Below, piece by piece: positions 18,985 through 29,329 of a stretch of DNA of 64,000 nt. Numbering within the stretch: the stretch's first letter is position 1; every line of letters begins with the position of its first letter. A program made the position numbers and the translations under genes. The notes below the pieces were generated by a model. That model saw nothing but the letters and a program-made list of their open reading frames with translations. It searched no databases and was not told the DNA's origin. Source of the stretch: Ophioceras dolichostomum (taxonomy: Eukaryota > Ascomycota > Sordariomycetes > Magnaporthales > Ophioceraceae); NCBI GenBank assembly GCA_003049485.1, contig PYST01000021.1:156026-220025 (forward strand), read 5' to 3'.

Positions 18985-21900
18985 ATGGATCGGGGATCTG
19001 ACAGCAGCAGCTCAAATGGCATCCCTCTCCTGCCTCTACACCACCAGCCCAATCACCAGCCCACGCTGCCGAGGATCAATGAGCTGGACGAGCGAGACAG
19101 GTCACGATCTCGGACGCCTCACCATGTTCGGACCACATCTGCACAATCGAGGGTAGTGGCGGACGAGTATTCGTTCTTGTCCGCTGCAGAAGTTGCTGCG
19201 GCGCTGCAGACCTCCCTCACACATGGCCTTGCGCCGGCAGAAGCGCTCGCGCGACTGCACGACCATGGACCCAACGAGATACCTCACGATGAACCGGATC
19301 CTCTCTGGCTGCGGTTTCTCGGCCAGTTCAAGGAACCCTTGATCGTGCTGTTACTTGTGTCAGCGGCTGCGTCAATATTCCTGGGCAACATGGACGATGC
19401 CGTGAGCATCACGGTGGCTGTAACTATCGTGGTGACCGTTGGGTTCGTGCAGGAGTACAGGTCAGAGAAGTCGATCGAGGCCCTTAGTCATCTAGTTCCC
19501 GACCACGCCCACCTCATCAGGAGCCAGACATCGAAGGGCCCATCCGCCGCCGCTAGGACGACAACTTGGCCGCCACCGCCGACTCCAAGCGGCGCAAATG
19601 ACGAGACCGACTCGCCGGGAGAATCGCGATCGCGTACTCCTTCAGGGGCAACTACCCCTGCGGATGAGGCGCTGGAAGCGACGTCGACGAGGGTAATGGC
19701 GGCGCAGCTTGTGCCGGGCGACTTGGTGCTCTTCACGACGGGTGACCGCATCCCGGCTGATATCCGTGTGACGAAGGCATCGGACCTCACGATTGATGCT
19801 TCCAATCTCACGGGCGAGAACGAGCCGGAAAGGATCACCGCTGAGGCCCGCACTCGCTTCCTCCGGCCTCCATCGCCATTCCCAGGAGGGAATACGTTGC
19901 AGCTCCCCAGTCCCGCCTTCGCCTCGCCCTTGTCTCCGTCCGAGAAGGGCCAGTCGGAGACTGAGGCTTCCAAGAACACGAAGAACGTCGCGTATATGGG
20001 GACGCTCGTCAAGTCTGGTCATGGTCAGGGCATCGTATTCGCAACCGGAGGCAATACTCACTTTGGGACCATCTCTCTGAGCGTGTCCGGCACCGAAAGC
20101 CCACGCTCGCCGCTTCAGCTTTCCATGGATGAGCTCGGTGCCCAGCTCAGCAAATTCTCCTTCGTAGTTATTGGCCTGATCTCCCTGATTGGGTGGCTGC
20201 AAGGGAAGAAGCTGCTTGAGATCTTCACGATTTCGATATCGCTTGCCGTTGCTGCTATTCCAGAGGGTCTGCCTATCATTGTTACGGTCACACTCGCCCT
20301 CGGAGTCCACCGGATGGCCAAGCGGAATGCTATAGTCAGGAAGATGCCGAAGGTCGAAACTTTGGGTTCCGTCAATGTAGTGTGCACCGACAAAACTGGT
20401 AAGCAAGCCAGCCAACCCCCAGGCAACGCTTGCTCGGAGGCGCAAGGCCCCATCCACTCTTTGCTCACTCAGTAACTAATATGAGTGTTTCTAGGTACCC
20501 TCACAATGAACCACATGACGACTACCAAGATGTGGTATTTCGGGTCTGAAAGCTCTGTGGATGTGGACTCGGATGATGAGTTTACTGAGGCCAAGCCAGA
20601 TCCTGCAACGTTGAGGATTCTCCGAATCGGGAACATTGCCAACAATGCCAGACTCGCGCAAAGGTTTACGGAACACGGTGCGGCTGCTAGAGCCGTGCTT
20701 TCATCGACTCTGGGAAGGAACGACACCAACTCGTCATATACTCGGTGGGTCGGACAGCCCACAGACGTCGCCATGCTTGATCTCCTAGACAGGTTCAAGG
20801 AGCACGATGTCAGGGGCTCCATCGGGCCTCGCACAACAGAAACTCCATTCAGCTCCGAAAGGAAATGGATGGGTGTTACAATCGGTAGCGAGGGTGGCAG
20901 GGCCGATAAGGAATTCGCCTACATGAAGGGCGCTATTGACAAGGTTTTGGAGAGCTGCGACACGTATATCACAGGCGAGGGTCGCGAGTTTGTCCTGGAC
21001 TCGACTCGGCGCCAGGAGGCTCTGCAGGCGGCGGAGCAGATGGCGTCGCAGGGACTTCGAGTCCTAGCCTTCGCTAGCGGACCGGTCAACAGACCTGCTA
21101 AGAGCAAGCCTGTCACCTTGGCGCCAACAACTCGCAGCGGCACTCCCGGTAGCGGGGAGAAGCCAGAGAGCCACAGTGGACCTAACGAGGAGGCCTACAG
21201 TGGCCTCTCGTTTGCAGGTCTCGTTGGCATGAGTGATCCTCCTCGACCCGGCGTCGGGCGTTCGATTAGGAAGCTAATGCGCGGCGGGGTCAAGGTCATT
21301 ATGATCACAGGCGATGCCGAGACGACTGCAGTGGCGATCGGGCGGCAGCTGGGGATGCCGATAGCGACTCCACGGGAAGGGGAGCCTGGCCAGGCCGGTG
21401 TGTGGCCGGTGCTGCGGGGTGACCAGGTGGACGAGATGTCCGAGGACGACCTTGCGCAGGCGATGCAGACGACCAACATATTCGCGCGGACGAACCCGGA
21501 CCACAAGATGAAGATCATCCGGGCGCTACAGTTGCGTGGCGATATTGTCGCCATGACTGGGGATGGCGTCAACGACGCTCCCGCCCTCAAGAAAGCCGAC
21601 ATTGGCATCGCCATGGGTCGACATGGCACCGACGTGGCCAAGGAGGCTTCGGACATGATTCTGACAGACGACGACTTTTCGACCATCCTGCACGCCATCG
21701 AGGAGGGCAAGGGAATATTCAACAACATCCAGAATTTCCTGACCTTCCAGCTGAGCACCAGCGCCGCCGGGCTTTCGCTGGTGCTGATCTGCACGGCGCT
21801 CGGCTTCAAGTCGCCGCTGAACGCCATGCAGATCCTATGGATCAGTGAGTGCCCTCCCTGTGCCCTCCCTGTGCCCTCCCTTTCGAACACTAAGCAACCC

Positions 21901-22508
21901 GGACACCCGGAGGCCATTCGGTGACTGGAAATGGAGCGTTAGACGTAAACCACTGACCGCAATGTGTAGACATCATCATGGACGGTCCTCCAGCACAATC
22001 GTTGGGCGTCGAGGCTGTTGATAAGGACGTGATGAATAAGCCCCCGCGCAAGCGCAACGACCCAGTATTGACGCGGTCGTTGATCATGCGGGTCGCGCAG
22101 TCGGCGGCCGTCATCGTGCTGGGCACGATGGCGGTGTACACGCACGAGATGCTCGAGGACGGCGAGGTGACGCGGCGCGACACCACCATGACGTTCACGT
22201 GCTTCGTGCTGTTCGACATGTTCAACGCCCTATCGTGCCGGTCCGAGTCGAAGTCGGTCCTCCGCGGCGATATCGGGCTGTTCCAGAACTCGCTGTTCAA
22301 CTGGGCCGTCGCGCTCAGCCTGGCGGGTCAGCTGCTCGTCATCTACTTCCCCTGGCTGCAAGAGGTGTTCCAAACCGAGGGCCTGACGCTCGCGGACCTG
22401 GTCATGCTCATCTGCCTGTGCAGCTCCGTCTTCTGGGTGGACGAGCTGCGCAAGTGGTTGAAGTACGGCCGGAGGAGGCTCGGCAACAACTACAGCCTGG
22501 CCGTATAA
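18985..22508 (+). CDS. PMR1: Golgi Ca2+/Mn2+-transporting P-type ATPase (SPCA/Pmr1)
   Basis: Three exons: 18985-20398, 20495-21844 and 21970-22508, 1,100 residues. It is a P2A-type ATPase that loads the Golgi with Ca2+ and Mn2+ for glycosylation and secretion. Motifs in order: TGEN loop (DASNLTGENEP), M4 PEGLP (AAIPEGLPIIVTVTLALGVH), phosphorylation motif DKTGTLT split by intron 1 after the first base of its Gly codon, TGDGVNDAPALKKADIGIAM, and M6 [20 protein letters not shown] rebuilt across intron 2. The Gln in MQILWIN corresponds to the residue linked to Mn2+ selectivity in yeast Pmr1, and the Asn/Asp of NIIMD is the ion site. It is about 150 residues longer than yeast Pmr1, with Pro/Ser/Thr-rich insertions in the actuator domain and after TGEN. 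COG4 follows in tandem. Confidence 0.96.
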
Positions 22509-23325
22509 CAAACAGGAATCTCAGATGTCTTGTCGCCAGTTTCCCAGCAGCATCAAGTTAGCACGAGCATCCAACTAGCGAAAAGGAACGGGCGGGCGAT
22601 CCGAAAACGAAAGGAATGAGTGTAGGCATACTGGGATTTTTTCACCAGAAGAAGGGGATGGGCGATGGGCACGGCGCTGGGGTGAAACTTTTCTGGATCC
22701 TACAATTCGTGGCTTCCGACCTTGGATGTCGTAAGCTCGACTGACTTGGTTCCTGGTGTACATACAGTATCTGGTGTCCAGCGTGCCGTGGCATTTCATG
22801 TTGATAGACCAGTCCTTAGAGAGGGGGAGGAGGCCAAGCGAACATAAGATCTTCCCACCTAGAATTCAATGTACGAATAGGCTTTATTTCTACGAGAAGC
22901 CTTGTATCAAAACTGAAGGCTCTGCATTGTCGTAATGCACAGTTTTGAATGCTGAGGACATGTATTGTAAGGTCATCATCCATCTTTAGCTGCCCGTATC
23001 ATGTTCAGGGGCTCATCAGGGGGTTCGAGACCTGACAGCAAGTAATTGGTGGCCACCACGGCTGGGTCCTGCCCCACGCCCGTTAAAATTCTAGTGGGCT
23101 CAATGCCAAGCATCGCAGCACAATTGTGCTCCCCCACATCGCTTGTGGGTGTAGCTACCGTAGCTTCAACTCTGGACTCACGTCATCTCGTCATATCGCA
23201 AAACCACCAGAGAGGGTCAGGTCCGGGCAAAACCGAAATCCCATCCCTCCGAGCCGGCCAAACTACAATCCAAAGAGGGAGGATTTCAGGGCCGCTATGA
23301 ACCGACATATTACAAGACGGCGCAA
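22509..23325. other. Intergenic region between PMR1 and COG4
   Basis: PMR1 3' UTR and the COG4 promoter. No supportable gene. A palindrome-like AT-rich patch lies near 22850-22960. Confidence 0.5.
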
Positions 23326-26203
23326 ATGTCTGCCTTTATCAATGGCCTCTCCACCGCAAGCAGCTCTTCCTCGAAACCGCCCTCTTCCACGACCACCGCC
23401 TTACCATACAGGGGGGCCAAACCCGCAACAGCAACAGCTGGTCTGCGTCGAATATCCGAGTCTCATGTCGCGCCCTCCACCATGAAGAACGCAAGCGAAG
23501 CTAGAAGGAAAAGCACGGCCGGCGACGACGAGAAGGACGAAGATGGCGGCGCCGACAACAGGACCGCGGCGCTCCTCGAGCCTCTCTACGAGGCATCCAG
23601 CGTCGAGGAGGTCAGGGCCGCTCTCGCTGCGCTGCACGCGAAGGAGCAGACGGCTATGTCGCGGCTTGAAGGACTAGCATCGTCAGAGACGGACCTGAGC
23701 CGTGACCTGCTCCGGCTGGACAACCTGCGGGCGACGCTGGGCGCCCAGGTCATCGCGACCCGGACGATATCCAACACAATGCTAGCGGGGGCGGCCGATA
23801 CGGCGGCTCGGCTCTCGGGCAGGGTGCGGACGCTTGACCTGGAGAAGGCCCGCGTGCAGGCGACGCTCAAGGTCGTCGAGCAGGTGGCGGAGCTGAAGGC
23901 GTGTGTTGCCGGCGTGGCCGGCAGCATGGGTGCCCCGCAGGACTGGGAGGCCGCGGCGGGGTACCTCGCGCGGGCAGCCGCCTCGGTGCCCGACGAGATC
24001 CTGCATTGCGGGTTCGCCAATGCCGTCGTGCCAACCATCGAGACGCCCGAGGCCCCCGCGGTGGCGCTCGAGGCCAGGCGCGAGAGCCTGTGCGGCCTGT
24101 TCCTGCGCGAGTTCAACGCGGCGGCCGCCGACGGCGACGGCGCCAAGGTCACGCGCTTCTTCAAGCTGTTCCCGCTGATCGGGCGCGGCGAGGTCGGGCT
24201 CGACGTCTACGGCCGCTACGTGTGCACGGGCGTCGCGGGGACGGCGAGGGCCACGCTGCGCGACCTGGCGAACGTCGCGGGCGCCACGGGGCCGTCCGGG
24301 TTCCTCTACACCGGCGCGCTGACGAAGCTGTTCGAGCACATCGCGCGCATCGTCGATGGCCACGGCGGGCTGGTCGAGCGCCACTACGGGTCCGGCAAGA
24401 TGGTCCGCGTCATCGAGCGGCTGCAGGCCGAGGTGGATGTCCAGGGCGGCATCATCCTCGACTCGTGGAGTGACGAGCGGGGCGTGGATCGCAAACTGAC
24501 CGACGTCAAGAGCTACCCCTTCAGCTTCTTGATGCAGAGCTTCCTGCCGCAGCAGAGGACGGCCTTCGGCGGCGTCGCCACCCCGCGCGTCAACTCGCCT
24601 GCCTTGGGCGGTAGCGGCGGCAGCGCGAATGCCGCGCGGAGCAGCGAGGACGAGGGCGTCAACATGAAGGAGGTGGACGGGCTGCTTTCCGAGATCGCTG
24701 TCATGCTGGGCAAGTGGTCACTCTACTCGCGATTCCTCGCTGGGAAATGCAAGGTAAGTACTAGTCGTGGGGGATCCCCCCTCATCCTCCTATACTATAG
24801 CCTATTCTAGGTCACTTAGAAACTGTCCCCCACCTTCCACGACTGACCCTTCTTTGTCTGTACTATAGGACCCCGACACGCCCGATAATGCCCCATTAGT
24901 TATCCCTCCCGTGGTTACCAAGTCCAACCTGAGCCGCAAAGTCTCCGGAAAGCTGATCACGCCCTACAACGTCATGACAACCTTCTACTTCCGCCGGTCC
25001 GTCGAGAAGGCGTTCCAGCTGGACGAGCCACCGTCCGGACTCTCCCTCGACATGAGCAAACCCATAGACGGCAACCCGCCGCACATCATCTCCGCCGTCG
25101 ACGACGTCATGTACATCGTCAACACGGTGCTGCAGCGCACCATGGCGACCTCCCAGATCGACGTCGCGTCCTCCGTGATCCCGACCATCGGCCGCGTGCT
25201 GGGCTCCGAGTTCGCGGGCATGATCTCGCGCCGCATGCGCGACGAGACATACCCCCACCCCGTGACCAAGGGCGGCTTCCCGCCCGAGGACAAGATCATC
25301 GGATACGTCGTGCTGATCAACAGTCTCGACGTGGCGAAGGAGTACCTCTCCCGCATCATCTCCGGCCGCCTCGGCGTCAGCAAGCCAGAGAACAAGGATC
25401 AGCAGCAACAGCCCAACGGCGGCGGCGGCGGCACGGGCGGACCGCGCGACTTCTTCCCAGTCGAGCGCGACGCCGCCGCCGTGGCCCGCGAGCTGCGCAC
25501 GCTCGAGGCCGGCTTCTCCGCTAAGGCGGGCGAGATCATCCGGGACGGCGTCGACAAGATGTTCAAGGAGGTCGTGCGCCCCCGGCTCAGGCCCGTGCTG
25601 ACCGAGACCTTCCGCGACGCCGACTACGGCCTCTCGGAGGCCGAGCTCTCGGAGCTGGCGGCGCAGAACGACGAGGACGAGAGCGACCTGTTGCTGCGGC
25701 TGGAGCAGGTCGGCCGCCGATTCGAGCACCGGTGGGAGCTCCTCGTGCAGCCGCTCGCGCGCCTGATGACGGCACGCACGTACGCGGCCCTGCTCGACCA
25801 GACGGCGCGACACCTGGCGAAGGTGCTCGAGAAGAGGCTGTGGTCCAGCGGTGGCACCAGCGGCGGCGTTGGAGGCGGAGGAGGAGGCGGGAGGAAGGTG
25901 AACGAGTTCGGAGCAGTGCGCATGGAGCGCGACTTCTCGGCCATAGTGAGCGCGGTGGCGAGGGGGAACTACGCGCTGCGGGAGGTGTTCGGCAGGGTGT
26001 CGCAGGCGTTGATGGTAGCGAATATGGAGGACGAGGAGTGGGAGGAGTTGCTGGCGGAGGAGGAGGAGGAGAGGAAGAGGAGGAAGGGCTCGATGGCGGC
26101 TGGTGCTGGAGGTGGAGACGACGGGGACGGTGGTAGTGCCATAGTGTGGGTGCTTAGCGAGGAGGAGAGGGCGAGGGCGAGGAATCTTGTTAGGCCTTCA
26201 TGA
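23326..26203 (+). CDS. COG4: Conserved oligomeric Golgi complex subunit 4
   Basis: Two exons, 23326-24753 and 24869-26203, 920 residues (donor GTAAGT, acceptor CTATAG). COG4 belongs to lobe A of the COG tether, which recycles vesicles within the Golgi and binds SNAREs and Sly1. The N-terminal helical region includes LEPLYEASSVEEVRAALAAL and LSRDLLRLDNLRATLGAQVI. The core COG4 region has VTRFFKLFPLIGRGEVGLDV, GGLVERHYGSGKMVRVIERL, and in exon 2 NVMTTFYFRRSVEKAFQLDE and DDVMYIVNTVLQRTMATSQI. A Gly-rich insert (about 25418-25441) and a long acidic/basic tail lie near the C terminus. An alternative in-frame start with better context is Met53 (23482), since the first 52 residues are low-complexity. 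Confidence 0.93.
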
Positions 26204-27105
26204 TGCCTTGCTCTCATTGCTTTACTCCCCATTTTTTCCCTTCTTCCTCTTCTCATTTTTTTTTCTATCTCACCTCTATCCTCCATAAAAACTCGGTGGT
26301 GCTTTCTTCTTTTTTTCACTGCCCCGTCTACTATCCACGAGAGAAGAAAAGGCTTGGTCCAGAAGAGGGCGTTTCTTGATATGGACAAAGCATAGGTACT
26401 TCTGATATTTCTTAAAGTTGGATTTACATCGCGGGTGGCGGTGCATGGGTTGATGTATTCTCTCTCTATCGATGACGCCGAACGACTTTCCCATTTCTCG
26501 AGAAAAAAGCCTTACGAGACCCAAATAGAATGCTCCTTACTCGCACTCCCCTGTTCCCATCAGCTGAAGTGGTCTATGCCTTTCTCTCCTCGACGCTCCC
26601 TCAGGATCTCACTGTAAATGCATGGGAAGGCAAGGAATTTAACCACCTAGCAAAACTCCCACAGGCAACAGCAAGAAAGATACCGGACTGGATGCCGTAC
26701 TTGAGACTACGGCTCCATTAAGTACCTCACATATCGCCTGCAACCACTTCATTATTAGTCTCGCCTATATACCTAGGTACCTTTGGTAGGCAGGCAGGCA
26801 GTCTAGGTGATTATGGCACAGCAACGGTCCTTGTTGTCGATGATCATGGAGGCTCAGCGCATTTTCAGGGGTCTTCATGCTGTGGTGGTCTGGTGTTCCC
26901 CGCAATACGAACTTGTCGCCAGTCCAGCCTCAGGCCGGCCCACGTCCTAGCATTGACTCCTCATACCCCGCACATTGCCTGTTTTGCGCGCCGATGCTGA
27001 CCAGAAGCTCGCGTCTCCCACCCGTTTTCCTCGATCCCATCCAGCTCAGCAGGAATGACAGTGACGGTGGAATAGCAGAATTGAATCCGAAGCGAGTCAA
27101 TAGTC
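26204..27105. other. Intergenic region between COG4 and the PSI-domain gene
   Basis: COG4 3' UTR and upstream DNA of the PSI-domain gene. ACCTAGGTACC occurs at about 26771-26781. A 5' non-coding or short coding exon of the next gene could lie here, but I could not define one. Confidence 0.45.
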
Positions 27106-27675
27106 ATGGAGATCACGAACTCATCTTATAAGTTGAGATATGACGACGAGTTCCTAAGGTGCTGGGTCCACCAGGACTGCAGAGGATGTTTGTCTAAAGT
27201 CGGGTGCAACTGGTGTCCATTTGTGAGTTCCGCCTCTCTTGCCATCCATCCCTCACCACAATTCCAATTTCCCCGAGGTGGTACCTAACAGTAGCCTGGC
27301 AAAAAACAGTCTTGGACCTGTGTCCCAAACAACTACACGATCCCGCTCCTCGCCCCGGCTTACGACGAGAACATCTGCCCGCACTGGGCCGAGCGGTGGG
27401 AGATCAGGACACGCCCGCTCGGCTGCCAGGTCTCCACCATCACGACGCTCACGTCCCTCGTCTCCATCGCATCAACCCTCGCGCTAGTCCTGCTAATCTT
27501 CCTAGCGGTCCGACTCTTTGGCGTGCTGCGGAGGCTGCACGCGCGACACCCCGGCTGGTGGAGGGTTCACGAGTATCAGTACAGGACGTGGCCGGAAAGG
27601 ATGAGGCGTCGGTTTGGTGAGCTCCGGGGCAAGAAGCCGGTCTCGGCGGAGACCGAACCGTTACTTGGGTCGTGA
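27106..27675 (+). CDS. Small PSI-domain single-pass membrane protein
   Basis: Two exons, 27106-27222 and 27310-27675, 160 residues (donor GTGAGT, acceptor AACAG). The gene is a conserved fungal protein of unknown function. A cysteine-rich PSI/plexin-type module reads CWVHQDCRGCLSKVGCNWCP then, across the intron, FSWTCVPNNY and YDENICPHWAERWEIRTRPL with GCQV. One membrane segment follows (TITTLTSLVSIASTLALVLL to LFLAVRLFG), then a basic juxtamembrane stretch, and the chain ends ETEPLLGS. No signal peptide is seen; an in-frame TGA at 27082-27084 limits an unspliced upstream extension, so either the membrane helix is a signal anchor or an upstream exon is missing. It is tail to tail with the molybdopterin synthase gene, 85 bp apart. 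Confidence 0.8.
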
Positions 27676-27760
27676 TAGGAACGATTCGCCGTGTTTGGTT
27701 GGTCGATGTAATGCTAGCAGAAACTCCAGAGCCCAGAATATCCTCTTTCGTTCTCGCTTC

Positions 27761-28099
27761 TTAACCTGCGCTGACTGGCGGGATGATGGCGACTTCATCG
27801 CCCTCTTTAATCGTGGACTCTTCGTCATTGCTCTCGCCGGCTTTGCTACTATCATCGGCAGTTGCTTGGTCCCCTGAAGACGGCGACGGCATGTCCACGT
27901 AACTCATGTTGACCGTGACGAGGCACGAGCCGAGTACCTTGGCCTGAAACCCAGGATAGCGCTCCTCCAGAACCGAGAACAGCTTGCCCAGCGGCAGCGG
28001 CGCCGGCAGCGACTCATATTCCTTTGAGGTGAAGGAGCTTGCAGCCGCGAAGTAGAGGACATTGAAGTGCCCGGCGGGCGCCTTTGGGATTGTGCGCAT
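27761..28099 (-). CDS. Molybdopterin synthase sulfur-carrier subunit (MOCS2A/CnxG-like)
   Basis: 112 residues. This MoaD-type small subunit carries a C-terminal thiocarboxylate that supplies sulfur for the dithiolene of molybdopterin, needed by nitrate reductase and xanthine dehydrogenase. Visible: beta-grasp start HFNVLYFAAASSFT, LPLGKLFSVLEERYPGFQAK, CLVTVNMSYVD, an acidic low-complexity insert of about 25 residues, and the end GDEVAIIPPVSAG. The last two residues are Ala-Gly where animal MOCS2A and bacterial MoaD have Gly-Gly. An in-frame exon upstream (28416-28330, donor GTATGT) joins in phase at 28108 and would add 32 residues ahead of the Met used here. I prefer the shorter form because the extension has no family similarity and its ATG overlaps a TATA-like sequence. 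Confidence 0.85.
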   Translation of the reverse strand: MRTIPKAPAGHFNVLYFAAASSFTSKEYESLPAPLPLGKLFSVLEERYPGFQAKVLGSCLVTVNMSYVDMPSPSSGDQATADDSSKAGESNDEESTIKEGDEVAIIPPVSAG

Positions 28100-28108
28100 A
28101 TTTGCGGT

Positions 28109-28329
28109 CTGAGACGAAGCAGAAGGTCAGTCAGCTGCTGCTATTCTCTCGTGGAATTTGATGGTGAGATTGAGTCGTGGAGACGATGTGGTTGTCAGAG
28201 ATCTTGGTGATAATTGAGACATCAAAGTATTTTCAGGTAATACATGCTATTTTATGTGCATCATCCAACCGAAAAAAAAAGAGAGTTGCCAATGGAGAAA
28301 CGAAAAAGAAACCTGTGAAGTAGACATAC
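28109..28329 (-). other. Probable intron in the leader (or N terminus) of the MOCS2A-like gene
   Basis: On the minus strand CTCAAG is followed by GTATGT (intron starts at 28329) and the acceptor CGTCTCAG ends at 28109, just before ACCGCAAATATG. Both ends fit consensus. It is either a 5' UTR intron or, if translation starts at 28416, a coding intron in phase 0. Confidence 0.55.
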
Positions 28330-28416
28330 CTTGAGGGCTTTTCGCTCCAGATTGCTGAGTGTGGTGGAGTTGAGAGATGAGGGTCGGCGTTTGTCGAAAT
28401 TTGCGATCGAGCGCAT

Positions 28417-28900
28417 ATAAAAAGAAATCAGCTAGCGTCACGTGGCCAGCCTGAAAATGCCGACATTTGTCTCTGTCTCCGGTCTTGGGATTGACTAGTA
28501 GCATCGGAGCAGAGAAAGAGCACTAGACAGCCAACAAAAAGACATAAACGTCGCAGGGGCAATGAGGTTAGCACGATGCGAGAGCCGGAGGGAGGTGCGT
28601 GTCTCCGCGACCCCGGAGTCTTATCCCATCCCACATCCTGTCGGCTCTCGAGGACAACAGACACTTGGAGGATGACGCCGAAAATCAGGTCGATTGTGGT
28701 ATATCAACCCCTAATTCAGGAATGCAGAGTCCCATGCCATGACTCCTCTAAGACACGTAAGAAATGCCCTCGATGGTTCGTCCCGTAAAATCCACAGGTT
28801 CCCAGTGCCTTGATAGAGAGATCTCGTATATCGTTGCCGCGCGTGCGACGACTCCCGTACAGCCAAAACCAAAACCCCAACCCCAAACTCGGTCACCTTT
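28417..28900. other. Intergenic region between MOCS2A-like and eS28 genes
   Basis: Promoter of the MOCS2A-like gene and 3' UTR of eS28, both on the minus strand. No gene seen. Confidence 0.5.
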
Positions 28901-29329
28901 TTATCTCAGCCTCCGGGCCTCGCGCTCGGACTCGAGAAGAACAAGGATGTCGTCGGTGCGAACTGCAAGTGATAATCAAACAGTCAGTATTTAGAAGTTC
29001 AGCACCTTTCGAACGGGCTTGTTCGTGGTGAACGGGGCCTCCGAGGAGAGTCCAGCGCCCGAGGCACGCTGTAAACGGCTGGTCTGAGAGCGGCGGAGCG
29101 GTCTTTACCTGGGCCCTTGACGTTGCGGATGATGCTGCGGCTCTGGTCGTCCATGAACTCGACGCGAACCTGGGTGACGCCACCACGAGAACCTGTTTCC
29201 TCCAAGTCAGCGAACCCCTCCTTTCCGTGTAGCCATAGCTACGATCATCGCGGGCGTTGTTCGCATACCGGTGCGGCCGAGAACTCGGGTAACCTTGACC
29301 AGCTTGACGGGCTGCTTGGTGGTATCCAT
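28901..29329 (-). CDS. RPS28: Small ribosomal subunit protein eS28 (Rps28)
   Basis: Three exons on the minus strand: 29329-29269, 29192-29109 and 28962-28901, 68 residues with phase kept at both joins (donors GTATGC and GTAAAG). The sequence is nearly invariant among eukaryotes: MDTTKQPVKLVKVTRVLGRT, GSRGGVTQVRVEFMDDQSRS, IIRNVKGPVRTDDILVLLES and EREARRLR. eS28 sits in the 40S head near the mRNA exit channel. A probable 5' UTR intron lies immediately upstream, 9 nt before the ATG. The product is spread over three short exons. It is divergent from dynamitin. Confidence 0.98.

Noticed and set aside
23020..23042. Second tRNA-like T-loop word (GGTTCGAGA)
   Set aside because: The stem does not close and no cloverleaf can be drawn around it.
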